Shown: positions 1 through 9,423, counted from the stretch's first letter. The stretch is 64,000 nt of DNA from an uncultured Poribacteria bacterium (GCA_951812525.1 OX638316.1:2598506-2662505), one strand, 5' to 3'. Numbers and translations are program-made. Notes: a model not told the origin generated them from the sequence alone.

Positions 1-2
1 AT

Positions 3-311
3 GCCAATCGCAGCGTCGCGACAACGAAACTCCTTCCGAATTACCCCAATCCGTTCAATCCGGAGACGTGGATTCCGTATCAGTTGGCAGAAGCAGCCGA
101 TGTAAACGTGAAAATCTACGATGTCAGTGGTCGTTTAGTCCGAACAGTTTCTGTTGGGTTTAAACCTGTAGGATACTACCTTACACGCGAACGGGCAGCC
201 TATTGGGATGGACGGAATGACATAGGTGAATCTGTTTCAAGCGGTGTCTATTTTCTACAGTTCGTAGGGGGAGATTTTACTGCCACACAGCGAGTGGTGA
301 TAGTAAAATAG
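3..311 (+). CDS. C-terminal sorting domain of a secreted protein cut by the window edge
   Basis: The frame is open from the left edge and stops at 309-311, so this is the 3' end of a larger gene. The 102 visible residues make a complete FlgD-like/type IX secretion C-terminal domain: LPNYPNPFNPETWIPYQLA at the start, a KIYDVSGRLVRT strand pair, YWDGRNDIGESVSSGVY, and the final VVIVK. In known systems this domain is recognised by the type IX translocon at the outer membrane and removed or anchored. The ATG at 84 lies inside the domain and is not a start. The WD40 protein at 46650-49196 ends in a close relative of this domain. The identity of the passenger is unknown because it lies outside the window. 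Confidence 0.85.
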   Translation, partial: ANRSVATTKLLPNYPNPFNPETWIPYQLAEAADVNVKIYDVSGRLVRTVSVGFKPVGYYLTRERAAYWDGRNDIGESVSSGVYFLQFVGGDFTATQRVVIVK

Positions 312-316
312 AATTA

Positions 317-1747
317 TTAATCAAACCGAAGCCTCTCCTGCAACTCCCCAAAAACAGCAATCCCACCACCATAAAACACTACCGCCAACGGAATCAACAC
401 CCAAATAGAGAAAAATCCCTTCAATATCACCAAACCGATACCCATCACAGCGCAGAGAAAGACAGTTTTCAAAAGCGTCGGCAGTATAAGTGGTGTTTCG
501 CGGAATCTGACGATATTTCTTGAGATGTAACCGATCCCAAAGACGAGTAAAAACACTTCACTGATCACCATTGCTATCGCCGCACCAACATGGCTGAAAC
601 GCGGGATAAAAAATAAATTCAGACAGATATTCAGGAGTGCCGTTGCCCCCATAAGAATCGAAAAAGCACGACGTTTATCTGTTGCCCGAAGCACCGACAA
701 CACCGCTGTTGTTAGGAAGATCAGTCCACCCGCCCAACTCAGCCATTGGAGTGCCTTTGACACTTTGTGTAACTCATCCGGTGTATAAGTTGGAAACAAC
801 GCCGCTGTAATTTCGGGGGATAGTATTGACAGCCCAACAGCGAATGGGAGTCCACTCAGTACCATCCACCGCATACCGAACGTATATGCTTCCGGAAATC
901 TGCCTTTCTCTCGTTCCCACGCACGGGATAACACAGGAAACATCGCCCCCATCATGAATGCCCCGGGTAGAATCGTGAAAGCATTAACAATCGTGTACGC
1001 CAAACCGTACCACGTATTGGCATCCACACCATCCGAACTCAGTTTTGACACCAGAATCGCATCGACACGAAAATAGAGAAGATTGAAAAGATTACCGATA
1101 GCAAACGGCAGTGCCTGCCGCATCAGGACCGTTACAATCTCTCGACTCGGTTGGAAGCCGAGTGCAGTGAAGCGATACCGGGTGAGTCCAACGCTCAAGA
1201 TTAGGTTAATGCAACCCGCTACCAGCATTGCGTGACAGACAGTTACCAGCCCGTAGTTGAAGAGGATCGCGCCACCACCGATTAAAAGGAACACGGCACG
1301 TTCAGCTATCACGGTGAACGCTTCATACTTCATCTTCTCGTGTGCGCGAAAGACGCATCGGTACAGCTGCGCCAAGGAATTCGCAATTTCCGCCAATCCT
1401 AAGAAGACTATCATCTCTACGATTATCGGGGTATAGAGGAATATACCACTGACAATCATGATACCGTAAGCGACAATCGACAGAATACTGCGAACGATCA
1501 GGGCGTTACCGAGGTAGTGTCGTGTCTGTTGCAGATGCAGCGTCATTTCCCGTATGAGTGGGTTTTGCATGCCGAGTTCCGTCAGGCTTGCAATCAGGTT
1601 GGTAAGGGCAATAGCAACAAAATAGCCACCCAGTTCACTTTCTGAGAAATAACGTGGCATTAACCATATCGTTATCACGAGTGAACCGAGGCGGCTGATA
1701 AGGTGCGCGCTAAAAAGTGAAGATGTGTTTTGAAAGATACGATTCAT
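317..1747 (-). CDS. Polysaccharide flippase (MATE/MOP superfamily, oligosaccharide exporter type)
   Basis: The 476-residue protein is almost entirely hydrophobic with about 12-14 predicted membrane segments, the size and profile of Wzx/RfbX-type flippases that move lipid-linked glycans across the inner membrane. Near the N-terminus it has the usual amphipathic start (residues 1-30) and an EIANSLAQLYRCVFRAHEKM cytoplasmic-loop-like stretch about residues 120-140. It follows tsaB by 24 bases on the same strand, so the two are probably co-transcribed, although they have no shared pathway. No glycosyltransferase is adjacent; the nearest is the GT39-type gene at 14 kb. The substrate cannot be told from the sequence. 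Confidence 0.8.
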   Translation of the reverse strand: MNRIFQNTSSLFSAHLISRLGSLVITIWLMPRYFSESELGGYFVAIALTNLIASLTELGMQNPLIREMTLHLQQTRHYLGNALIVRSILSIVAYGIMIVSGIFLYTPIIVEMIVFLGLAEIANSLAQLYRCVFRAHEKMKYEAFTVIAERAVFLLIGGGAILFNYGLVTVCHAMLVAGCINLILSVGLTRYRFTALGFQPSREIVTVLMRQALPFAIGNLFNLLYFRVDAILVSKLSSDGVDANTWYGLAYTIVNAFTILPGAFMMGAMFPVLSRAWEREKGRFPEAYTFGMRWMVLSGLPFAVGLSILSPEITAALFPTYTPDELHKVSKALQWLSWAGGLIFLTTAVLSVLRATDKRRAFSILMGATALLNICLNLFFIPRFSHVGAAIAMVISEVFLLVFGIGYISRNIVRFRETPLILPTLLKTVFLCAVMGIGLVILKGFFSIWVLIPLAVVFYGGGIAVFGELQERLRFD

Positions 1748-1771
1748 CAGACGCGGCTGACGTGCCTCTGG

Positions 1772-2452
1772 TTAGTACAGTCCGACTCTAACGTAGTTCG
1801 GCACTAAAGACCAGTAACTATCACTATCTCCCTGCTGTAAGCGTTGTGCACCAAGATGGGCGATGGTCGCACCGCGCGGGACATTGAAAATAGCATCCGC
1901 AAAGTGTACCCGTTCGCCGAGATTTTCTCGGACAACGTCTCCGTATGTCGCTAGTCCGTCACCAACGAAGTTGATAGTACAATCTGGAGGGGTATATTCT
2001 TTAATATGGTCTAAGAAGGTATCAATTGGCAAACAGAGATCCTCGCTAAGACGCTCCCATTTCGTATTGCCCTCGAAAATAGCACCGTAGGTTTCACTAC
2101 GCCGAGCATCGAGTAGTGGACAGATAATGCTATTTGACCATCGGAGGTTATAAGCGATTGCCTCCAAGGTTGAAACACCGATAATCGGTTTGTCAACGGC
2201 GTAGCAGATAGATTTAATTGTCGCAACACCGATACGGATACCCGTGAACGAACCCGGTCCAATACCGACAGCACATCCATCTAAATCATCTACCGTAATA
2301 TCGCCCCACTTTAGGATGCTATCGATGGCGGGCATCAGTCTGGAGGAATGTGCTTGGACAATATCGAGCGTGTGCTCTGCAACTAAATTTTCACCATCTA
2401 TTAAAGCAATACTCCCGATAGGAGTTGAGGTGTCAACACCTAAAATTTTCAT
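1772..2452 (-). CDS. tsaB: tRNA threonylcarbamoyladenosine biosynthesis protein TsaB
   Basis: TsaB is the non-catalytic partner of TsaD in making t6A37 of ANN-decoding tRNAs. The 226 residues show the actin/HSP70-fold start MKILGVDTST, the family stretch HSSRLMP at 36-42 and the signature GIGPGSFTGIRIG at 63-75; length matches the family (about 220-230). The start at 2452 has only a weak AG-rich ribosome site but agrees exactly with the family N-terminus. It lies upstream of the flippase gene on the same strand. No tsaC, tsaD or tsaE is visible in the window. Confidence 0.95.
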   Translation of the reverse strand: MKILGVDTSTPIGSIALIDGENLVAEHTLDIVQAHSSRLMPAIDSILKWGDITVDDLDGCAVGIGPGSFTGIRIGVATIKSICYAVDKPIIGVSTLEAIAYNLRWSNSIICPLLDARRSETYGAIFEGNTKWERLSEDLCLPIDTFLDHIKEYTPPDCTINFVGDGLATYGDVVRENLGERVHFADAIFNVPRGATIAHLGAQRLQQGDSDSYWSLVPNYVRVGLY

Positions 2453-2511
2453 CTTTTAATTTTTCTTTCCCCAACCACCGAAATTATAAAGCGTAGTTTT
2501 TCTCATATAAA

Positions 2512-2540
2512 TCCCGAAGAGTCTTGAAAACCCTTCGGGA
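2512..2540 (-). terminator. Stem-loop between tsaB and the LamG-like gene
   Basis: An 8-bp perfect inverted repeat (TCCCGAAG / CTTCGGGA) with a 13-nt loop lies 31 bases beyond the stop of the minus-strand gene at 2571. There is no clear U-run after it, so it may be a weak or factor-assisted terminator, or an mRNA-stabilising hairpin, rather than a classical intrinsic terminator. Confidence 0.4.
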
Positions 2541-2570
2541 CCTCTAACACAAAAACAAATATCCAAATAC

Positions 2571-3353
2571 CTACTCTATTTTCAATCTTGCCCAGACAGT
2601 GGCAAGTTTACCGTCCGCTTCTACGTCAAGTGTGTCCGGCAACAATTTCTCAATCTCTGCCTGACTGAGAACAGATGCATAAATTCGTGAGTCTTCGATG
2701 TGAGCGTCAAGATCACCGGGACCTCCGGCTAAACCGCCGTGCCGCTTACCCCAAATTGCCTCGGCATCTTTATTATCAAAGGTCACGAATTGGCCAAATG
2801 TATAGTCGCCGATTTCGTCCGCATTCCGATATATTCTCACACGTGCCGTGCCGCCATCATCTTCATACGAGATCGCCATCATAATCAGCTCTCCCGCTTT
2901 CTTTTCTTCAAACCCAGGTTTTGGATCCTGCGTACGGTGAAACCAACCGCTACCTGCCATCCAACGGTGATTCTGACGTTCACCAAAGACAATGGCATCA
3001 AACGTCGGATCGGAAAGACGGTCGATGGTTAGTATTGAACCTTTCTGAACGTCGAGGTTATCCATGATTGCCCACGACACCAACGTTTTTTCTCCAATGT
3101 CTGGACCGTCATACCCACTGGCGATTGCCCATTTACCGAGATCGACGTTCAATTGTCCATCTTCGATTGTAGCACCCATGAGTTTAATGTCGGCAAAATT
3201 ACCCATAAGATCTTCCAGTTCGACACCTTTCTCAAATGTCCAGTGTCCAACGAGGGTGTCTGCCTTTTCTGCCTGCCCTAGTGCTGTCATTGATAGATTG
3301 AACAGCAACAGGACCGAACATACCCAGGTGCAACAGCGTTCCAGATACTTCAT
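2571..3353 (-). CDS. Secreted LamG/concanavalin-like protein with C-terminal TWG-type tail
   Basis: A signal peptide (residues 1-27, ending near TALGQ) precedes a single LamG/concanavalin A-like beta-sandwich: GHWTFEKG at the first strand, DIKLMGATIEDGQL in the middle, and IEDSRIYASVLSQAEIEKLL near residue 225, a phrase typical of LamG domains of the Laminin_G_3 type. It ends VEADGKLATVWARLKIE, the C-terminal motif shared with four other intact genes here. The ATG at 3353 is chosen because GGAGGA precedes it by six bases; the ATG at 3368 overlaps that site. The role is probably carbohydrate or surface binding, but the ligand is unknown. Confidence 0.75.
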   Translation of the reverse strand: MKYLERCCTWVCSVLLLFNLSMTALGQAEKADTLVGHWTFEKGVELEDLMGNFADIKLMGATIEDGQLNVDLGKWAIASGYDGPDIGEKTLVSWAIMDNLDVQKGSILTIDRLSDPTFDAIVFGERQNHRWMAGSGWFHRTQDPKPGFEEKKAGELIMMAISYEDDGGTARVRIYRNADEIGDYTFGQFVTFDNKDAEAIWGKRHGGLAGGPGDLDAHIEDSRIYASVLSQAEIEKLLPDTLDVEADGKLATVWARLKIE

Positions 3354-3587
3354 GGTTATCTCCTCCATTGTTAATTCGGATTGAGATTTTTCCAGAAACT
3401 ACTGAAATTTAAGTATAGTGCTCGCCGTTAGTTGTTTTGTAGACTGCTACGGGTTTGGAAACAAGAATCCAGCACCCCGCGGCATCCGCTAACGATACAC
3501 TCGGACTCAGTATATCACATCTAAGAAAAAAACGATGTTTTTTGGGATTGCTGTCTTTGCGAGAGCGATAATGTATGCTGTCTGAAT

Positions 3588-4424
3588 TTAATTCAGGCGC
3601 GAAAGTAGTTTGTGAAGGTGTTGTATATCCCGTTCAATCGTCGCTGCATCTGGGGGTGTTTCTGCAAGTTGAAGGTACTTCTCAAAAGCTGTGATGCTTT
3701 CGCTATATGCGTGGTTTTTGTAGTGTAGATAACCGAGGAGTCGGTAATCCGTTGATGCGTCGGGGAGTAACCATGTAATGCGTTCTGCTGCAGTAAGTGC
3801 TTTATCGTAACGCTCAAGGAGTGTATAGGCACGCACCAAATTCCGTAAGATACGCGCTAAGATTTCCCGATCCGATGCTTCTGCCAACATACTCGGTTTT
3901 AAGGACACCGATTCACCCATCATTTCCTTGAGTTTTGCTTGGAGCATGTCTTCGCACATAAAGCATCCGTCTTTAAATACATCAAGGAGAATATCTAAAT
4001 GCTCACGCTGGTATTTAACAAGGAAATGTCCCGGAAAATTTACACCTACGAGTGGCAGTCCAGCACGCCTACCAACTTCAATGTAGACAACCGCTAACGT
4101 GATAGGAATACCTGTTTTGTTATCCAGCACAGCATTAAGAAAGTTGTTACCCAAAGCGTAGTAGTTCTCGGTATTCCCGGTAAACCCATTTTCTTCAAAA
4201 AGATAGCGATTCAGTTCAGAAATATGGTGTTCAGGAAGTGTCGCGTCTCGAATCCGTTCTCGAACAACGTTTGCCATCTCATCCAAACGGCACAGATAAT
4301 CCTCAATATTAAGCTCAATGTACTCGCTTTGGGCAATAAGAAGTGCCCCGGTTGCGAGTTGAATCTCACTATCCTTACGTTGGGCAAAGGAAAAAAATGG
4401 ATCTGTTTGCGAAGTTTTCGCCAT
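3588..4424 (-). CDS. SirB1/transglutaminase-like protein with TPR tail
   Basis: The 278-residue protein matches the SirB1 family: an N-terminal helical region, then a transglutaminase-like core (about 80-170) with FLNAVLDNKTGIPITLAVVY and GVNFPGHFLVKY, and a C-terminal tetratricopeptide region (about 195-278) with RAYTLLERYDKALTAAERI and a second helix pair. In the core, His of PGHFLVKY aligns with the transglutaminase His, but a catalytic Cys is not evident at the usual place, so it is probably not an active enzyme. The function of SirB1 proteins is poorly defined. The gene diverges from tRNA-Ala, whose promoter begins 24 bases from its start codon. Confidence 0.85.
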   Translation of the reverse strand: MAKTSQTDPFFSFAQRKDSEIQLATGALLIAQSEYIELNIEDYLCRLDEMANVVRERIRDATLPEHHISELNRYLFEENGFTGNTENYYALGNNFLNAVLDNKTGIPITLAVVYIEVGRRAGLPLVGVNFPGHFLVKYQREHLDILLDVFKDGCFMCEDMLQAKLKEMMGESVSLKPSMLAEASDREILARILRNLVRAYTLLERYDKALTAAERITWLLPDASTDYRLLGYLHYKNHAYSESITAFEKYLQLAETPPDAATIERDIQHLHKLLSRLN

Positions 4425-4447
4425 TTTTCTAAAAAATGCAATTTTTC

Positions 4448-4476
4448 TTGCATTCCCTGAAGATGTGTGATATAAT
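4448..4476 (+). promoter_or_regulatory. Sigma70-type promoter of tRNA-Ala
   Basis: TTGCAT at 4448-4453 and TATAAT at 4471-4476 are separated by exactly 17 bases, and the tRNA begins 19 bases after the -10 box. It lies within the short divergent gap next to the start of the SirB1-like gene. Confidence 0.8.
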
Positions 4477-4494
4477 TAAAGGCAATAATTAAGT

Positions 4495-4567
<73 letters not shown>

Positions 4568-4573
4568 CCTTTT

Positions 4574-5080
4574 TTATTCCCGCTGTTGTTCCAGAGAAGA
4601 TGTAGAATTTTCGTCCGTTTTCTTACTGGTTTGCGACTTCGACATTTTGCGTGGGATACCGTTCTCCAGCACCCCTAAAACAGTTAAATGGAGTTGTGCG
4701 CGAGGTGGCAACGCCTGAATCAACTCTGCCTCGATCCTATCAATCCCTTCTTGCATTTCCTTGCGTTTCATCCGGAATTCGTCCAGCGTCTCTTGGATCT
4801 CTGCGTCTTCAGCAAGCGAATCTCTTACAAGTCTATTGAGCGTCTTCAAATCGGCGACTGCCTGAATCTGCTTTTGACGTTTTAATTCCCAGAGTGCTTT
4901 AATTTCGGTCTGCTGTGCTTCTGTTACGCCAAGGTCAGCCAAGGTGACGCCCTTCTGGTTCTCGTTATCGCTCTTTTGCGCCCACGCAATAACGCCAAAA
5001 AGCGCAACACACATCAAAATCCCCAAGGCACATTTCCATATATCTCGGTGTTGCCGTTGTATCCGTTCAGCATCTCGCAT
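4574..5080 (-). CDS. Spy/CpxP-like periplasmic helical protein
   Basis: The 168-residue protein has a short basic N-terminus, one hydrophobic segment (about 17-34, signal peptide or anchor) and then a wholly helical charged region. The phrase LTLADLG-like VTLADLGVTEAQQTEIKAL followed by long Gln/Lys/Glu helices resembles the LTXXQ repeats of Spy/CpxP and heavy-metal-resistance periplasmic proteins, which act as chaperones or sensors. The C-terminal 25 residues are polar and low-complexity. The start at 5080 has a GAGGA ribosome site. It converges on tRNA-Ala with only six bases between them. The family assignment is by pattern only. Confidence 0.55.
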   Translation of the reverse strand: MRDAERIQRQHRDIWKCALGILMCVALFGVIAWAQKSDNENQKGVTLADLGVTEAQQTEIKALWELKRQKQIQAVADLKTLNRLVRDSLAEDAEIQETLDEFRMKRKEMQEGIDRIEAELIQALPPRAQLHLTVLGVLENGIPRKMSKSQTSKKTDENSTSSLEQQRE

Positions 5081-5176
5081 AATTTTTTCCTCTAACTTGG
5101 TAGTTGGTTTCAGGCATTCTTATAGTACTATAGTAACACGGCGTACAGGAGATGTCAAGGGTAAACGAAGTGCTAT

Positions 5177-5204
5177 ACTGATAATCGATAGCCGACAACC
5201 GACA
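5177..5204 (+). repeat. Heptanucleotide repeat tract (4 units) upstream of the helicase promoter
   Basis: Units read ACTGATA, ATCGATA, GCCGACA, ACCGACA; a fifth degenerate unit may follow. The tract ends 21 bases before the -35 box at 5226. It belongs to the same degenerate family as tracts at 13064, 23050, 39325, 53483, 59165 and 61607. Confidence 0.65.
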
Positions 5205-5225
5205 TCTCAGCACCCAGAAAAACCC

Positions 5226-5254
5226 TTGACAAAAAATACCCTATCTGTTACAAT
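5226..5254 (+). promoter_or_regulatory. Sigma70-type promoter of the Ski2-like helicase
   Basis: TTGACA (5226-5231) and TACAAT (5249-5254) have a 17-base spacer. The helicase ATG is 70 bases downstream. Confidence 0.75.
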
Positions 5255-5323
5255 TGCCTTTAACATTATGCCTCAAGCTGCTTGCATACTGTGCAGAGAG
5301 GTTAGAGTGCAAGGGAGGGTTGG

Positions 5324-7765
5324 ATGCTTTACAAAGGGTTACAACTCGATCGATTTCAAGAGGAAGCGATCGAGGCTATTAATCGGGATGCTTCAGTCAT
5401 TGTTACTGCCCCCACAGGCGCAGGCAAAACTGTCATCGCCGAGTATGCCGTCGAAAAGTGCATTGCGGAAAACCATCGCGTCATCTACACTGCACCCATC
5501 AAAGCCCTCAGCAATCAGAAATATCGGGATTTTTACGCCGAATACGGAGACAAAATAGGCATTGTTACCGGCGATGTTGTCCTAAATCCGTACGCTCAAG
5601 TGTTATTGATGACCACGGAGATTTTCCGCAATACTATTTTTGATGACATTGAACGGTTGCAGGATGTCTCTTATGTCATCTTTGACGAAATTCACTATAT
5701 CAACGATATTGAACGCGGCACTGTCTGGGAAGAGAGCCTTATCTTTGCACCCCAACATATCAAATTCGTCTGTCTGAGTGCTACTATTCCGAACATTAAT
5801 TCTTTCACAGAATGGATGCAGAGCGTGCGGGATATAGATATTGAGATAGTCGAAGAGTTAAACCGCCCTGTGCCTTTGGAGCATCATCTCTATTTTAAAG
5901 ATTACGGTGTCGGTAGTACGAAACATATCCCCATCATCCGTAGTACAGCACAGCGCGATACACGTAAACGCAAATCTGACAAGTCTGATAATGAGGATGC
6001 TCCAACATTGCCGTCTGATTTTATAGAGACAAGACTCATTCCGCATCTTCGTCGTGAAAAGCAGCTTCCTTGTCTCTATTTCTGCTTTAGTCGTAAGGGC
6101 TGTGAAGAAAACGCCAATTCGCTTGTATACGGATCGCAGCTGCAGCTACTTGATAAGGGACAACAGACCCAAATTTTGGAGCAATTTGACGCACTCTGCA
6201 TCCAATTTGACATCGTAGAGGAAAAGAAAATTAACGTATTTCGCAGATTGATTAGCTGCGGAATAGCCTATCACCACGCAGGTATGTTGCCCACACTCAA
6301 AGAGGTAGTGGAAAGACTGTTTACTTCTGGATTAATCCAACTCCTCTTCACTACTGAAACGTTCGCTGTCGGTATTAATATGCCAGCTTGTACTGTCGTC
6401 TTTGACAGTCTTGAAAAATATGATGGCATCGGATTCCGCTACCTCAAAGCACGTGAATATCACCAGATGTCTGGACGCGCTGGTAGACGCGGGATTGACA
6501 CCATCGGTTACGTCTATGCCCAAATTCTACCCGCTTATGCCGATTCAAGAGAGATTCGCGGTGTTGTCGCTAATAAGATAGAGCCTATTGAAAGCCAGTT
6601 TAATCTCTCCTATTCCAGCATTCTCAATCTTTATCAGAAGTATGGTGATGACATTTACGATGTTTACACGATGAGTTTGAGCAACCATCAAAACTATGTT
6701 CGGGTAGCCAAACTCAATGAGCAGATTAAAACAAAGACCAAGAGGCTCCAAACACTGCCTGAACCTCAGTGCATTCATGAGGGAATTGACGGGAGCACGC
6801 AAATTGAACAGCATTATCGCCACGAGCGAAATCGTGAAAAGAACCTCCAACGTTTATACGCAGAGATGGCACAAATCAGATCCCAAACTCGTGGGAAGAA
6901 GCGAAAAAAAGAACGGATTAAAAGATTAAAGGGCGTTCAACGGCGGATAAAGCATTTTCAGACCAGGGATGAGCAGAGCCTGTGTGACGAATGTCAACAT
7001 TTAAAAAAGTGTACCGGCAGATACAAAGCCATCCGTAAAGAAGAGGATCAACTTCAAAAACTAAAAAAGAGAACAACATTTATTCAGAACAGCCCGAGGG
7101 AGCAAATAGCATCCCGTCTTAGAGTGCTTGAGGAACTCGGTTACATTGAAGGACAAGCACTTCTACCACGTGGGAGCACCGCCGCACATATTTATGGATA
7201 TGAACTTCAACTGACCCAATTACTGTTAGGGGGATTTTTTGAAAGGCTCACTGAGGATGAAATTAACTGCCTCATGATCGCAATTGTATCCGAGCCTCGT
7301 AAAGACGGATATTTTAAACCACTCAGTGACGAACGCTTACTCGAAGTCCTCTACACAGTCAATTCCGAGATTTCATTCATCCAACATTTAGAGAGCGAGC
7401 ACGGCGTAACAGAAATTACACCCGTGTTGGAACTTCGATTTTGCACCGCTATGCTTGCTTGGAGCCGTGGTTGTGCCTTTGACAGACTTGAGAGATATGC
7501 TCGCGTGGATGCTGGCGATTTCGTCCGAACCTTTCGACTTGTCATTGATCAGCTCCGCCAAATTCGTCGCGCAATGAGTGGACACTCTGCCCTCGTTGAT
7601 AAACTCAATCGGTGTATCGGTAAAATCAATAGAGATGTTGTCGACGCAGAACGGCAATTGCGGATTGGGCAGGAAAATCTTGATGAGGCAGCATCCACGG
7701 CGGACGGTAGCGATCCTGAAGAACCATCGCTTACTGATCGTGGAAGCCCGGATGCTGCCAAGTGA
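5324..7765 (+). CDS. Ski2-like DExH RNA helicase
   Basis: The 813-residue superfamily 2 helicase has motif I APTGAGKT at 29-36, motif II DEIH at 121-124, motif III SAT at 152-154, motif V TETFAVGINMPA about 345, and motif VI QMSGRAGRRG about 381-390, the arrangement of Ski2/Mtr4 enzymes that unwind RNA for degradation or processing. After the helicase core come a long basic helical region, a Cys cluster (CDECQHLKKC, about 553-562) that could bind zinc, and the Ski2 C-terminal domain; a polar tail ends it. Ski2-like proteins of this length are found in cyanobacteria and Actinobacteria. It appears to be transcribed alone from its own promoter. Confidence 0.9.
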   Translation: MLYKGLQLDRFQEEAIEAINRDASVIVTAPTGAGKTVIAEYAVEKCIAENHRVIYTAPIKALSNQKYRDFYAEYGDKIGIVTGDVVLNPYAQVLLMTTEIFRNTIFDDIERLQDVSYVIFDEIHYINDIERGTVWEESLIFAPQHIKFVCLSATIPNINSFTEWMQSVRDIDIEIVEELNRPVPLEHHLYFKDYGVGSTKHIPIIRSTAQRDTRKRKSDKSDNEDAPTLPSDFIETRLIPHLRREKQLPCLYFCFSRKGCEENANSLVYGSQLQLLDKGQQTQILEQFDALCIQFDIVEEKKINVFRRLISCGIAYHHAGMLPTLKEVVERLFTSGLIQLLFTTETFAVGINMPACTVVFDSLEKYDGIGFRYLKAREYHQMSGRAGRRGIDTIGYVYAQILPAYADSREIRGVVANKIEPIESQFNLSYSSILNLYQKYGDDIYDVYTMSLSNHQNYVRVAKLNEQIKTKTKRLQTLPEPQCIHEGIDGSTQIEQHYRHERNREKNLQRLYAEMAQIRSQTRGKKRKKERIKRLKGVQRRIKHFQTRDEQSLCDECQHLKKCTGRYKAIRKEEDQLQKLKKRTTFIQNSPREQIASRLRVLEELGYIEGQALLPRGSTAAHIYGYELQLTQLLLGGFFERLTEDEINCLMIAIVSEPRKDGYFKPLSDERLLEVLYTVNSEISFIQHLESEHGVTEITPVLELRFCTAMLAWSRGCAFDRLERYARVDAGDFVRTFRLVIDQLRQIRRAMSGHSALVDKLNRCIGKINRDVVDAERQLRIGQENLDEAASTADGSDPEEPSLTDRGSPDAAK

Positions 7766-7958
7766 AAAATAATGCTCTACTTTCCTAAAAAGCGTCGTTT
7801 TCTGGTGAACGCTTTGAAGAAAAAGTAGTTGTAATGTGAAATTGATTATATTACAATGGTTTGATAACGTGTTTAAACATCGGATATGTAAAAATGCTTG
7901 CCGCGCTGTACGCGGAAGCACTGACTAAAATACTAATAATAACGCAAGGAGAAAGTCT

Positions 7959-8525
7959 ATGGCTAATCAAGACTTCAACTTAACCGGAGCTATTAAAGTA
8001 CGCTCGGCTGAAGAAAACGATGCACCACATTTACACGCATATTGCTTTCCTGAAAAAACCAGAGAGCAGGTTACCGAAGAATTAACAGCTGATTTGGAAA
8101 CCGGGAGTGGTACCTATCGGCTTGTCGCAGAAGCCAGTGGGTATCCGATCGGACAAGTCACTGTGAAGCAAAGTCCCATCAACCCAGAAATCGCACAAGT
8201 CGGAAATCTCGCTGTGGCAGGTCCGTTTCGGCAATTAGGTGTGGCTGACCACCTTATGCGTGCAGCTGAGGCTACTGCAACATCCAACGGTGTGAAATCC
8301 CTTGAAGTAGAGTTAGCACCCTCAGAGGCGAGCGTCATTCAGAGATATAAGGACTGGGGATTCACCGAGAAACCGGTCGTCGTTCTGCAAAAAATGCTGG
8401 AAGCAGAAGCAGAAGCAGAGGACGCAGAGGACGCCATAGAAGTGGAAGTCGATGATACCGACGAAATCATGGAGGGAGAGGTATCTGAAAATGGGGATGG
8501 ACAAACGAGCCTCCTAGACACCTAA
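7959..8525 (+). CDS. GNAT-family N-acetyltransferase with acidic tail
   Basis: Residues 12-148 form a GNAT fold: IKVRSAEENDAPHL at the first strand, a VGNLAVAGPFRQLGVADHLM stretch (motif A, with R-Q-L-G-V-A in place of the usual Q/R-x-x-G-x-G/A for acetyl-CoA), and YKDWGFTEKP near the end, the common GNAT closing phrase. The last 40 residues are a very acidic tail (EAEAEAEDAEDA onward), which is unusual for the family and may mediate a protein contact. An AAGGAGA ribosome site precedes the start. It heads a run of co-directional genes to 13 kb; the acceptor substrate is unknown. Confidence 0.8.
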   Translation: MANQDFNLTGAIKVRSAEENDAPHLHAYCFPEKTREQVTEELTADLETGSGTYRLVAEASGYPIGQVTVKQSPINPEIAQVGNLAVAGPFRQLGVADHLMRAAEATATSNGVKSLEVELAPSEASVIQRYKDWGFTEKPVVVLQKMLEAEAEAEDAEDAIEVEVDDTDEIMEGEVSENGDGQTSLLDT

Positions 8526-8538
8526 AAGGGGAAATGCT

Positions 8539-9423
8539 ATGAAAAGACTCTGGCTTGTTCCCGTACTCGTTCTCTTTATTATCGGGTGCGGTACCCAGAA
8601 TGAGAACCTCGCCAAGGGCAAGGAATTGATTAAATCGGATAAACGGCGGAAAGAGGAACGCGCCGTCCGGGAATTTAAACTCGCACTCCAACGACCGATT
8701 GATAACGCCGAAGCACACTACCTCCTCGGATTTTACAACTCGCAGGAGTTTTACGAACCTAATACCACCGATTGGGAAGAGGCTTCGATCACTGAGCGCG
8801 GCAAACACATGTTCCTCGCATACAAAGAAGAGTCGCGTAAATATCTCGAAAGACTGATTTTTGAGACCCTCCGCGATGACGATTTAGATATTCAAAATGC
8901 TGCGCTTGACGCGCTAAAGCGCGTATATAAGCAGGGTGACCGCAAACGCCTTATCAGCCAACTCCAGAAAGCTATTAAATCCGGTGATAATCGCGATAGG
9001 CACAGCGCACATTGGGTGTTCGGACATCTCGGTAAGGACGATCCGGCAGCCATCGTACCCATTTTGGTGAAACTTCTAGATCACCGGCGGACGGAGACCC
9101 GTTTGAACGCAGTCAAGGCACTCGGCGAAGTTGGAAGTGAAGAAGCAATTCCGGCACTCTCTGCAATAATCGAGTCTGGCTCTGCTAGGTGGAAACGCGA
9201 CCGAGAGGAACCTGAAGTCCGTCAGCTCGCCGTAGAGGCACTCGGAAAAATTGGTGGTGCTGCCGTTCCAGAACTCGTCAAAATTGTCGAGAACAAGGGA
9301 TCGTCGCTACGCGTTGACGCTATCCGCGCATTGGCAACACTCGGCGATGAGAAGGTCGTCGAACCGCTCTTAGACGCTTTGAAGGAACAGAGCAGTCGAG
9401 ACGTGCTTATCCCGCTTAATTGA
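8539..9423 (+). CDS. HEAT/EZ-repeat lipoprotein
   Basis: The signal peptide ends in a lipobox, FIIGC (Cys17), so the 294-residue protein should be lipid-anchored on the periplasmic side. Residues 25-70 resemble a TPR pair (AVREFKLALQRPIDNAEAHY). From about 110 it carries phycobilisome-lyase-type HEAT repeats: VKLLDHRRTETRLNAVKALG, VRQLAVEALGKIGGAAVPEL and LRVDAIRALATLGDEKVVEP. Such repeats form a solenoid for protein binding. It ends 102 bases before the next lipoprotein, which has the same repeat type and adds PDZ domains, so the two probably work together. Confidence 0.8.
   Translation: MKRLWLVPVLVLFIIGCGTQNENLAKGKELIKSDKRRKEERAVREFKLALQRPIDNAEAHYLLGFYNSQEFYEPNTTDWEEASITERGKHMFLAYKEESRKYLERLIFETLRDDDLDIQNAALDALKRVYKQGDRKRLISQLQKAIKSGDNRDRHSAHWVFGHLGKDDPAAIVPILVKLLDHRRTETRLNAVKALGEVGSEEAIPALSAIIESGSARWKRDREEPEVRQLAVEALGKIGGAAVPELVKIVENKGSSLRVDAIRALATLGDEKVVEPLLDALKEQSSRDVLIPLN

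Noticed and set aside
4944-5558. Plus-strand open frame of 204 codons spanning the helicase promoter and start
   Set aside because: It overlaps the reverse strand of the Spy-like gene, then the promoter and the 5' end of the helicase in another frame. No domain is recognisable and it crosses the heptanucleotide tract.
7388-7921. Minus-strand frame of 177 codons at the 3' end of the helicase
   Set aside because: Mostly antisense to the helicase C-terminal domain; no recognised motif and no ribosome site.
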